DNA of 64,000 nt, taken from assembly GCA_014843695.1 (NCBI GenBank), contig CM026400.1:9095872-9159871 (forward strand). Reading direction: 5' to 3'. Under the pieces are notes generated by a model. The model did no database searches. It was not told the DNA's origin and saw only the letters and a list, made by a program, of their open reading frames with translations. The number at the start of each line of letters is the position of its first letter. Position 1 is the stretch's first letter. A program made the translations under genes and the position numbers. This document shows positions 26,401 through 38,343 of this stretch, piece by piece. The DNA comes from Archivesica marissinica (Eukaryota > Mollusca > Bivalvia > Venerida > Vesicomyidae).

Positions 26401-29400
26401 TACCATCATGTTATATATAGCCACCTACCATCATGTTATGTATAGCCACTTACCATCATGTTATATATAGCTGTCTACCATCATGTTATATATAGTTGTC
26501 TACCACCATGTTATTTATAGCTACCTACCATCATGTTATTTATAGCTGCCTACCATCATGTTATATATAGCTGCCTACCATCATGTTATATATAGCTGTC
26601 TACCATCATGTTATATATAGCTACCTACCATCATGTTATTTATAGCTACCTACCATCATGTTATTTATAGCTGCCTACCATCATGTTATTTATAGCTGCC
26701 TACCATCATGTTATATATAGCTGTCTACCATCATGTTATATATAGCCACCTACCATCATGTTATGTATAGCCACTTACCATCATGTTATATATAGCTACC
26801 TACCATCATGTTATTTATAGCTACCTACCATCATGTTATATATAGCTGCCTACCATCATGTTATATATAGCTGCCTACCATCATGTTATATATAGCTGTC
26901 TACCATCATGTTATATATAGCTGTCTACCACCATGTTATTTATAGCTACCTACCATCATGTTATATATAGCTGCCTACCATCATGTTATATATAGCTGTC
27001 TACCATCATGTTATATATAGCTACCTACCATCATGTTATATATAGCCACCTACCATCATGTTATATATAGCCACCTACCATCATGTTATTATAGCCACTA
27101 CCATCATGTTATTATAGCACTACCATCATTTATTATAGCCACTTACCATCATGTTATATATAGCTACCTACCATCATGTTATTTATAGCTGCCTACCATC
27201 ATGTTATATATAGCTACTACCATCATGTTATTTATAGCTACCTACCATCATGTTATATATAGCTGCCTACCATCATGTTATATATAGCACCTACCATCAT
27301 GTTATATATAGCTACCTACCATCATGTTATATATAGCTACCTACCATCATGTTATATATAGCCACCTACCATCATGTTATATATAGCCACTTACCATCAT
27401 GTTATTTATAGCCACCTACATCATGTTATTATAGCCATCATTTTATGTATAGCCACTTACCATCATGTTATATATAGCTACCTACCATCATGTTATTTAT
27501 AGCTGCCTACCATCATGTTATATATAGCTACCTACCATCATGTTATTTATAGCTACCTACCACCATGTTATATATAGCTGCCTACCATCATGTTATATAT
27601 AGCCACCTACCATCATGTTATATATAGCTACCTACCATCATGTTATATATAGCTACCTACCATCATGTTATATATAGCCACCTACCATCATGTTATATAT
27701 AGCCACTTACCATCATGTTATTTATAGCCACCTACTATCATGTTATATATAGCCACATACCATCATGTTATGTATAGCCACTTACCATCATGTTATATAT
27801 AGCTGTCTACCATCATGTTATTTATAGCTGCCTACCATCATGTTATATATAGCTGCCTACCATCATGTTATATATAGCTGTCTACCATCATGTTATTTAT
27901 AGCTACCTACCATCATGTTATATATAGCTGTCTAACATCATGTTATATATAGCTGTCTACCATCATGTTATTTATAGCTCCCTACCATCATGTTATATAT
28001 AGCTGTCTAACATCATGTTATATATAGCTACCTACCATCATGTTATATATAGCTACCTACCATCATGTTATTTATAGCTGCCTACCATCATGTTATATAT
28101 AGCTACCTACCATCATGTTATATATAGCTACCTACCATCATGTTATATATAGCTACCTACCATCATGTTATTTATAGCCACCTACCATCATGTTATATAT
28201 AGCCACCTACCATCATGTTATATATAGCCACCTACCATCATGTTATGTATAGCCACTTACCATCATGTTATTTATAGCCACCTACCATCATTTTATGTAT
28301 AGCCACTTACCATCATGTTATATATAGCTACCTACCATCATGTTATTTAAAGCTGCCTACCATCATGTTATATATAGCTACATACCATCATGTTATTTAT
28401 AGCTACCTACCACCATGTTATATATAGCTGCCTAACATCATGTTATATATAGCCACCTACCATCATGTTATATATAGCTACCTACCATCATGTTATATAT
28501 AGCTACCTACCATCATGTTATATATAGCCACCTACCATCATGTTATATATAGCCACTTACCATCATGTTATTTATAGCCACCTACCATCATGTTATATAT
28601 AGCCACATACCATCATGTTATGTATAGCCACTTACCATCATGTTATATATAGCTGTCTACCATCATGTTATTTATAGCTGCCTACCATCATGTTATATAT
28701 AGCTGCCTACCATCATGTTATATATAGCTGTCTACCATCATGTTATTTATAGCTACCTACCATCATGTTATATATAGCTGTCTACATCATGTTATATATA
28801 GCTGTCTACCATCATGTTATTTATAGCTACCTACCATCATGTTATATATAGCTGTCTAACATCATGTTATATATAGCTACCTACCATCATGTTATATATA
28901 GCTACCTACCATCATGTTATTTATAGCTGCCTACCATCATGTTATATATAGCTACCTACCATCATGTTATATATAGCTACCTACCATCATGTTATATATA
29001 GCTACCTACCATCATGTTATTTATAGCCACCTACCATCATGTTATATATAGCTACCTACCATCATGTTATATATAGCTACCTACCATCATGTTATATATA
29101 GCTGTCTACCATCATGTTATATATAGCTGTCTACCATCATGTTATATATAGCCATATACCATCATGTTATATATAGCTGTCTACCATCATGTTATATATA
29201 GCTACCTACCATCATGTTATATATAGCTGTCTACCACCATGTTATTTATAGCTACCTACCACCATGTTATATTTAGCTGCCTACCATCATGTTATATATA
29301 GCTGCCTACCATCATGTTATATATAGCCACCTACCATCATGTTATGTATAGCCACTTACCATCATGTTATTTATAGCCACCTACCATCATATTATGTATA

Positions 29401-32400
29401 GCCACTTACCATCATGTTATATATAGCTACCTACCATCATGTTATATATAGCTGTCTACCATCATGTTATATATAGCTGTCTACCATCATGTTATTGATA
29501 GCTACCTACCACCATGTTATATATAGCTGCCTACCATCATGTTATATATAGCTGTCTACATTCATGTTATATATAGCTGTCTACCACCATGTTATTTATA
29601 GCTACCTACCACCATGTTATATATAGCTGCCTACCATCATGTTATATATAGCTGTCTACCATCATGTTATATATAGCTGTCTACCACCATGTTATTTATA
29701 GCTACCTACCATCATGTTATATATAGCTGTCTACCATCATGTTATATATAGCTGTCTACCATCATGTTATATATAGCTACCTACCATCATGTTATTTATA
29801 GCTGCCTACCATCATGTTATATATAGCCACCTACCATCATGTTATATATAGCCACCTACCATCATGTTATGTATAGCCACTTACCATCATGTTATTTATA
29901 GCCACCTACCATCATGTTATGTATAGCCACTTACCATCATGTTATATATAGCTACCTACCATCATGTTATATATAGCTGTCTACCACCATGTTATTTATA
30001 GCTACCTACCATCATGTTATATATAGCTGCCTACCATCATGTTATATATAGCTGTCTACCACCATGTTATTTATAGCTACCTACCATCATGTTATATATA
30101 GCTGCCTACCATCATGTTATATATAGCTACCTACCATCATGTTATATATAGCTGCCTACCATCATGTTATATATAGCTACCTACCATCATGTTATTTATA
30201 GCTACCTACCACCATGTTATATATAGCTGCCTACCATCATGTTATATATAGCCACCTACCATCATGTTATATATAGCTACCTACCATCATGTTATATATA
30301 GCTACCTACCATCATGTTATATATAGCTACCTACCATCATGTTATATATAGCCACTTACCATCATGTTATTTATAGCCACCTACCATCATGTTATATATA
30401 GCCACCTACCATCATGTTATGTATAGCCACTTACCATCATGTTATATATAGCTGTCTACCATCATGTTATATATAGCTGTCTACCACCATGTTATTTATA
30501 GCTACCTACCATCATGTTATTTATAGCTGCCTACCATCATGTTATATATAGCTGCCTACCATCATGTTATATATAGCTGTCTACCATCATGTTATATATA
30601 GCTACCTACCATCATGTTATTTATAGCCACCTACCATCATGTTATTTATAGCTGCCTACCATCATGTTATTTATAGCTGCCTACCATCATGTTATATATA
30701 GCTGTCTACCACCATGTTATGTATAGCTACCTACCATCATGTTATATATAGCTACCTACCATCATGTTATATATAGCTGTCTACCATCATGTTATATATA
30801 GCTGTCTACCATCATGTTATATATAGCCACATACCATCATGTTATATATAGCTGTCTACCATCATGTTATATATAGCTGTCTACCATCATGTTATATATA
30901 GCCACCTACCATCATGTTATATATAGCTGTCTACCATCATGTTATATATAGCTGTCTACCATCATGTTATATATAGCCACTTACCATCATGTTATTTATA
31001 GCCACCTACCATCATGTTATATATAGCCACCTACCATCATGTTATGTATAGCCACTTACCATCATGTTATTTATAGCCACCTACCATCATGTTATGTATA
31101 GCCACTTACCATCATGTTATATATAGCTACCTACCATCATGTTATATATAGCTGTCTACCACCATGTTATTTATAGCTACCTACCACCATGTTATATATA
31201 GCTGCCTACCATCATGTTATATATAGCTGCCTACCATCATGTTATATATAGCTGCCTACCATCATGTTATATATAGCTGTCTACCATCATGTTATATATA
31301 GCTGTCTACCATCATGTTATATATAGCTACCTACCATCATGTTATATATAGCTGTCTACCATCATGTTATATATAGCTGTCTACCATCATGTTATATATA
31401 GCTGTCTACCATCATGTTATATATAGCTACCTACCATCATGTTATTTATAGCTGCCTACCATCATGTTATATATAGCCACCTACCATCATGTTATATATA
31501 GCCACCTACCATCATGTTATGTATAGCCACTTACCATCATGTTATTTATAGCCACCTACCATCATGTTATGTATAGCCACTTACCATCATGTTATATATA
31601 GCTACCTACCATCATGTTATATATAGCTGTCTACCACCATGTTATTTATAGCTACCTACCATCATGTTATATATAGCTGCCTACCATCATGTTATATATA
31701 GCTGTCTACCACCATGTTATTTATAGCTACCTACCATCATGTTATATATAGCTGCCTACCATCATGTTATATATAGCTACCTACCATCATGTTATTTATA
31801 GCTGCCTACCATCATGTTATATATAGCCACCTACCATCATGTTATATATAGCTACCTACCATCATGTTATATATAGCTACCTACCATCATGTTATATATA
31901 GCCACCTACCATCATGTTATATATAGCCACTTACCATCATGTTATTTATAGCCACCTACCATCATGTTATATATAGCCACCTACCATCATGTTATGTATA
32001 GCCACATACCATCATGTTATATATAGCTGTCTACCATCATGTTATATATAGCTGCCTACCATCATGTTATATATAGCTGTCTACCACCATGTTATTTATA
32101 GCTACCTACCATCATGTTATTTATAGCTACCTACCATCATGTTATTTATAGCCACCTACCATCATGTTATATATAGCCACTTACCATCATGTTATATATA
32201 GCTACCTACCATCATGTTATATATAGCTGTCTACCATCATGTTATGTATAGCCACCTACCATCATGTTATATATAGCCACTTACCATCATGTTATATATA
32301 GCTACCTACCATCATGTTATATATAGCTGTCTACCATCATGTTATATATAGCCACCTACCATCATGTTATGTATAGCTACCTACCATCATGTTATATATA

Positions 32401-34510
32401 GCTGTCTACCACCATGTTATTTATAGCTACCTACCATCATGTTATATATAGCCACATACCATCATGTTATATATAGCTGTCTACCATCATGTTATATATA
32501 GCTGTCTACCATCATGTTATATATATAGCCACCTACCATCATGTTATATATAGCTGTCTACCATCATGTTATATATAGCCACCTACCATCATGTTATATA
32601 TAGCTGCCTACCATCATGTTATATATAGCTGTCTACCATCATGTTATATATAGCTACCTACCATCATGTTATATATAGCTGCCTACCATCATGTTATATA
32701 TAGCCATCTACCATCATGTTATATATAGCCACCTACCATCATGTTATATATAGCTACCTACCATCATGTTATATATAGCTGTCGACCACCATGTTATATA
32801 TAGCCACCTACCATCATGTTATATATAGCTACCTACCATCATGTTATATATAGCTGCCTACCATCATGTTATATATAGCCACCTACCATCATGTTATATA
32901 TAGCCACCTACCATCATGTTATATATAGCTCTCTACCATCATGTTATATATAGCCACCTACCATCATGCTATATATAGCTACCTACCATCATGTTATATA
33001 TAGCTGCCTACCATCATGTTATATATAGCCACCTACCATCATGTTATATATAGCCACCTACCACCATGTTATATATAGCTGTCTACCATCATGTTTTATA
33101 TAGCTACCTACCATCATGTTATATATAGCCACCTACCATCATGTTATGTATAGCTACCTACCATCATGTTATATATAGCCACCTACCATCATGTTATATA
33201 TAGCCACCTACCATCATGTTATATATAGCTGTCTACCATCATGTTATATATAGCCACCTACCATCATGTTATGTATAGCCACTTATCATCATGTTATATA
33301 TAGCTGTCTACCATCATGTTATATATAGCTGTCTACCATCATGTTATATATAGCTGTCTACCATCATGTTATATATAGCTGTCTACCATCATGTTATATA
33401 TAGACACCTACCATCATGTTATATATAGCTGCCTACCACCATGTTATATATAGCTGTCTACCATCATGTTATATATAGCTGTCTACCATCATGTTATATA
33501 TAGCCACCTACCATCATGTTATATATAGCCACCTACCATCATGTTATATATAGCCACCTACCATCATGTTATATATAGCTGTCTACCATCATGTTATATA
33601 TAGCCACCTGCCATCATGTTATGTATAGCCACTTACCATCATGTTATATATAGCCACCTACCATCATGTTATATATAGCTGTCTACCATCATGTTATATA
33701 TAGCCACCTACCATCATGTTATATATAGCTGTCTACCATCATGTTATATATAGCTACCTACCATCATGTTATATATAGCCACCTACCATCATGTTATATA
33801 TAGCTGTCTACCATCATGTTATATATAGCCACCTACCATCATGTTATATATAGCTGTCTACCATCATGTTATATATAGCTACCTACCATCATGTTATATA
33901 TAGCTACCTACCACCATGTTATATATAGCCACCTACCATCATGTTATATATAGCTGTCTACCATCATGTTATATATAGCTACCTACCATCATGTTATATA
34001 TAGCTACCTACCATCATGTTATATATAGCTGTCTACCATCATGTTATATATAGCTGTCTACCATCATGTTATATATAGCTACCTACCATCATGTTATATA
34101 TAGCTACCTACCATCATGTTATATATAGCTACCTACCATCATGTTATATATAGCTGTCTACCATCATGTTATGCATAGCCACCTACCATCATGTTATATA
34201 TAGCTGTCTACCATCATGTTATGTATAGCTACCTACCATCATGTTATATATAGCTACCTACCACCATGCTATATATAGCTGTCTACCATCATGTTATGTA
34301 TAGCCACCTACCATCATGTTATATATAGCTGTCTACCATCATGTTATTTATAGCCACCTACTATCATGTTATATATAGCCACCTACCATCATGTTATATA
34401 TAGCTACCTACCATCATGTTATATATAGCCACCTACCATCATGTTATATATAGCTACCTACCATCATGTTATATATAGCTACCTACCATCATGTTATTTA
34501 TAGTTACCAC
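11453..34510. repeat. 23-kb satellite of 25-bp monomers (~920 copies)
   Basis: The monomer is ACCATCATGTTATATATAG followed by six bases that vary (CTACCT, CTGCCT, CTGTCT, CCACCT, CCACTT). A second variable site reads TATATA, TTTATA or TGTATA. Rare markers recur at long distance: GTTGTACATAGATG at 16387 and 22315, TTATTGATAG at 19641, 25511 and 29492, and CTACATTCATG near 12253, 19705, 25575 and 29556. These indicate segmental duplications with offsets near 5.9 kb and 4.0 kb. Nothing coding is seen. The array runs into the gap on the left and decays over 34490-34530 on the right. Confidence 0.98.
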
Positions 34511-34873
34511 CCTCCCCATCATGTCATATACAACGCTCAATATAGACCCACATTTCGGGGAGAAGTGAGAAAGCGCGCGATTGCGCCACTAATAGTATTA
34601 TTTAATAAATTGCACAATATGAACATTTGATACCATATTTGAATAGAAGAAGTGCTTTACAATGGCCAGTGTATTACTGGACAATAGTTTGTCCGGAATA
34701 AAACTCGCAAAGTATTCAAAGAAATCAAATGGAACAGCGATACAGGGCAATTAGGCGGTGTGCAAGAACCCTAACTCAGTCTTGTGTACTTACTGAATTA
34801 TTTCCCCTTTTCCATTCACAAAATGTTTTTTCCTAGCATAGCTCGAAATCTATTCAAGGCAATCAAATGTAAC
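34511..34873. other. Unique DNA right of the satellite, no gene seen
   Basis: About 360 bp of unique sequence. I looked here for a missing exon 3 partner of exon 2A and found none. Confidence 0.5.
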
Positions 34874-35130
34874 CGTCTCCGTGGCGTAGTGGTTAAGGCG
34901 CCCGCCTACGGAGCGGGAGGTCGAAGGTTCGAATCATGTCACGGGTTCGTTCTGATATGGCCGGTTGGTGAACCGCCAGCTAATTAAATAATGGTTACCA
35001 ATTGCCTACCAGCCTGGCACCTGGCATACAAGCATAGAATTCGGGAAGTACTGATGTTCATAAAAAAGAGGTGTCTCATATGTCAGAAATGACTGGCCCT
35101 TTAAATAGGGGTGACACTATAATAAACAAA
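34874..35130 (+). mobile_element. tRNA-derived SINE, family 1 (best copy)
   Basis: The tRNA-like head is at 34874-34945, with A-box TGGCGTAGTGGTTAAGGCG, anticodon-arm hairpin CCCGC-CTACGGA-GCGGG (Arg ACG-like) and B-box GGTTCGAATC. The body contains GAATTCGGGAAGTACTGATG, and the 3' end is ATAATAAACAAA. Copies on the minus strand lie at 3235-3450 and 4925-5186. Confidence 0.85.
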
Positions 35131-35210
35131 TGCTGTGTATGGTAAATAGTATTTAACATAGCAGTATGTGTACCCCCATTAACGTATGTCCATAAAACTA
35201 CAACATCGTA

Positions 35211-35300
35211 ACGTCCGTGATCCAGTGGATAGAGCGTCAGATTTGGAATCGATGGGTCCGTGTTCGATACTCGGTCACGGTACGTACGTATGTAGTGTCC
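35211..35300 (+). mobile_element. tRNA-like SINE head, separate family
   Basis: GTCCGTGATCCAGTGGATAG resembles an A-box region and GTGTTCGATACTCGGTCACGG a B-box with acceptor end. It does not match the other SINE heads in the window. No other copy is present here, so a decayed tRNA pseudogene is an alternative. Confidence 0.45.
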
Positions 35301-35791
35301 TCGAACTCCGTACCTGACACACATTGCTTAGTACTGGTTAACTGCTTAGGTTGGCTAAATCTTCCCAGGAAAGCATGTCTAAAACGTGAACATTAATCAA
35401 AGACAGAGTAATACTTAAGGCGTACACCCGGCGGCCTCAACTTGGAATGGAGGAATATAGAAATGATCTTCGTCCGTCCTTGTGCACTTTAAATGAGGTC
35501 AAATGTAAAATGTCTATACGCTGTGTCAAATCCATATTTTCTAATCCCATTGACGGATTTACATGAAACGTCGATACAAATAATTTTGCACAACGAGAGG
35601 AACCCAAGTTTCATTACATTAGTTCAAGGTCAAGGTTGCGCGTAATAGTCAACGGACACTGACTATGCTATGTTCGAGTATCTTCTAATAGAAAATTCAA
35701 ATAGAGTTGCAATTAAATTTTAATCTTTTCTCCAAAACCATTATTTGAATGAACCACCCAACGCTATTATTCATGGACAAAAGATAGACGG
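35301..35791. other. Intergenic, includes remnant of a dispersed repeat
   Basis: The section 35470-35640 (..gaggtcaaatgtaaaatgtc.., ..cattgacggatttacatgaaac..) shares wording with the 75-bp repeats at 43163-43390 and appears to be an old copy of the same family. No gene is seen. Confidence 0.4.
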
Positions 35792-36758
35792 TGTGCAAAA
35801 CCACAATTATTTGCACGAAATGTTTATTATTGTTATATATAAATAGTAATGTATTATATAAATACATTAAACTGTTTCTATATATGACCAAGTGTTTACC
35901 ATGTAATATATATATATTTGTTTTATGCATATTATTTTCGCGCCTAAAAATTATCAGTCTCGCTTCGCGCGAGAAATGACTTAATATTTTAGGCCTAATC
36001 TCAGTTTATCGAGGCCGTGGTTGCAGGTGTCCAGTTATGTAATATAAAGGCACCGAACTGGTTTGATGGTGTAATATTAGATAACATCACAGATGTTTTA
36101 GGAATAACAGATGTTTTAGGAATTGTTATATCATATAGACACTGATTCAATCGTGTATATAAGAAATGGATTTTATTAACTAAAATCAGATACACTAGAG
36201 CCTACCTCCAGGAGAGAGAAAAAGGGCGTGATCTCAATCTAGTATATAGAACATATAAACTGTTTTTATGATACTTAGATATTATGGACATTATAAGAAT
36301 TATAACTTATAAAGATTTGTCGAATAATTAAATTGTTCAGCCATAGAAGAAACAGAGAGTTTCGGCGAACCATATCGAAGGTGATTAAAAGTTAATCTAA
36401 TCAGAAACAGTGATTAGATTATAGTGATATTGAGTAATGACGGATTAGAGAGACTGGATGTTAATTATACTGTGTAGCGCATAGTCGGCTCACACAAATG
36501 GATTGTTAAATAAGCTTTTAATGATACGATGTATATATATATAGATCACTGATTATATATATATGAATATTTCTGATGCCAATTTAAACAAGATATTATA
36601 TAGAAGAAATGTAATACTGTGTTGAGTTATCATTAATACATATTATAAAGAAGAAACCCCCTAGACAACTCCAGCGAGTCTACAATAGGATAGACCCTGG
36701 TAAGAGCCGTAGCAACTGAGACATATAATTACGAGAAGAAAAAGGAGAGTTTGCGACA
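35792..36758 (+). repeat. 5' LTR
   Basis: 967 bp, beginning TGTGCAAAACCAC and ending GAGTTTGCGACA. It matches 42057-43020, with about 20 substitutions and small indels. A run of TATATATATAG at 36530-36545 is the best TATA-like candidate for the element promoter. Confidence 0.95.
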
Positions 36759-36760
36759 AT

Positions 36761-36778
36761 TGGGGGCTCGTCCGGGAT
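36761..36778 (+). promoter_or_regulatory. Primer binding site, tRNA-Pro type
   Basis: TGGGGGCTCGTCCGGGAT lies two bases after the 5' LTR. From memory it equals the tRNA-Pro-complementary primer site of murine leukaemia-type retroviruses. It is where minus-strand DNA synthesis would start. Confidence 0.9.
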
Positions 36779-37206
36779 TGGAAATAAAGAAGAAGTGACA
36801 TATCGTGACATATTGTGAAGGACACTAGAATTTATATATGGAATATTGTGAAGGACACTAGGATTTATACATGAAGAATACAAGGGACTATTAATTAACG
36901 TGTGAAAATAGAAGTGCATGCGAAACAGTGTTAGAATTTGTAAATAAGTGAAAGACGTCAACGAATTATTAAATTAGTGAAATGGATTAAATTATTGGAA
37001 ATGTGCAAACTTTGAATATGTGATAAATTATATATTGGATTAACGGACGAGACAGACTTCGGTAAGTACCAGTTTTCTTTTCATAGAGGCTTAATATTAT
37101 CATTAAAATTATATTAGTGATTTACTTCCTTTTATTGAACTCAATTCTATAATACATTTGGAGATACATTCTGGGGATTAAAAATGTTGGGAAATAAAAA
37201 AATAAA
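36779..37206 (+). other. Retrotransposon leader between primer site and gag
   Basis: Non-coding AT-rich leader. It contains a short tandem duplication of TATTGTGAAGGACACTAG (about 36815-36870) and a strong donor consensus, CGGTAAGTACC, at 37060-37070, which could be a splice donor for a subgenomic RNA. No acceptor was identified. Confidence 0.6.
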
Positions 37207-38343
37207 ATGGCTACAACTAGAAGTGCTAATAAGGAAACTGAGGGGCTGGTTCACCCCGACTTGCAGACAACAGGTGATGAGATATGGGACAAATTAATGA
37301 GACTTCCCTTCTTTAATCAGGCAAATCTGGAACGTCAGGGTGAGATTTATGAGAAAGAAAGAGAGAGGGAAAGAGAGAGGGAAGAAGTAAAACAAAGAGA
37401 AGAAAGAGAGAGGGAAGAAATAAAACAAAGAGAGAGAGAAAGAGAGGGGGAAGAAATAAAACAAAGAGAAGAAAGAGAGAGGGAAGAAGTAAAACAAAGA
37501 GAAGAAAGAGAGAGGGAAAGAGAAGAGAAAGAAAGGGACAGGGAGGAAAGAATGCAAAGGGAGAAAATGCAGATGGAGATTCGCCTGAGAGAAATCCAGA
37601 GAGATCAGGAATCTCAGCAAAATAACCCCCTCCATACAGATAATAGGCCCTCTAAAACAAACATTTCTGTTCCTATTTGGACCCAGACTATGAGGCCAGA
37701 TAAAATTTTCGCAACATGTGAGAGACTGTTCGAAGCTAGCCAGGTCGCCAAACAAACATGGGTGGGCCATATTATAGACAAGTTGTCCGACAAGGCCAGA
37801 AATATATATGCCACTCTTCCTGTCCAAGACGCTAATAATTACGATACCCTCAAGGCCGCCATCTTGGATGAATATAGACTCTCACCCACTGTATATAGAA
37901 AGAATTTCTTCTCTTGGGTAAAGAAACCTCAGCAGACATATTCCGAATTCATTAAGGAATTAAGGGAGCAAATGACTCTATGGACGGATAACAATGATCC
38001 GAGCGAGGTCAACTGGATCGAGCTGCTCTTGAGATATAGGTTCGATTCCCAGCTAAGTGATGAGCTTAATTTGTTCATTCTGGATAAGAAAGCATCTACT
38101 CTCCAGGAATGTATTTCCCTGGCTGATGAATATAACCTCCATCGCAGATTAGCGCCCAGGACACGGATTAATTCAAATCCGAATGTGAAACCCAGAGATA
38201 CAGAACACCGACCTCCAGCCCCAAGGCCATATATCCCATCACCCATGTATCGACCCAGTATTAGGATAGATAATTCCCAAGCTACCCATAGAACTCCCCG
38301 GATAGAAAAATATTGTAGTTATTGTAGGCGTAATGGCCACTGA
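37207..38343 (+). CDS. gag: Gag of the Gmr1-like retrotransposon (378 codons, ends at an internal TGA)
   Basis: Structural polyprotein segment. Residues about 45-130 are an Arg/Glu-rich charged helix encoded by an internal purine repeat ([18 protein letters not shown] and variants), probably a coiled coil. Residues about 190-285 look like a gypsy capsid domain (WVGHIIDKLSDKAR, LDEYRLSPTVYRKNFFSW); the vertebrate SCAN domain is reported to descend from Gmr1-type capsids. The end carries a zinc knuckle begun as CSYCRRNGH and finished after the TGA as RIEC, so the TGA falls inside a CX2CX4HX4C motif. One base change (CGA to TGA) would explain it. The start was chosen at the first ATG after the leader. 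Confidence 0.85.
   Translation: MATTRSANKETEGLVHPDLQTTGDEIWDKLMRLPFFNQANLERQGEIYEKEREREREREEVKQREEREREEIKQREREREGEEIKQREEREREEVKQREEREREREEKERDREERMQREKMQMEIRLREIQRDQESQQNNPLHTDNRPSKTNISVPIWTQTMRPDKIFATCERLFEASQVAKQTWVGHIIDKLSDKARNIYATLPVQDANNYDTLKAAILDEYRLSPTVYRKNFFSWVKKPQQTYSEFIKELREQMTLWTDNNDPSEVNWIELLLRYRFDSQLSDELNLFILDKKASTLQECISLADEYNLHRRLAPRTRINSNPNVKPRDTEHRPPAPRPYIPSPMYRPSIRIDNSQATHRTPRIEKYCSYCRRNGH

Noticed and set aside
34874..34945. Functional tRNA-Arg gene
   Set aside because: The tRNA-like part is followed by a SINE body shared with other copies, has a degenerate 3' half (no closed acceptor stem), and is repeated elsewhere.
37294..37827. 177-codon minus-strand frame (Phe/Leu-rich)
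   Set aside because: Antisense shadow of the purine repeat in gag.
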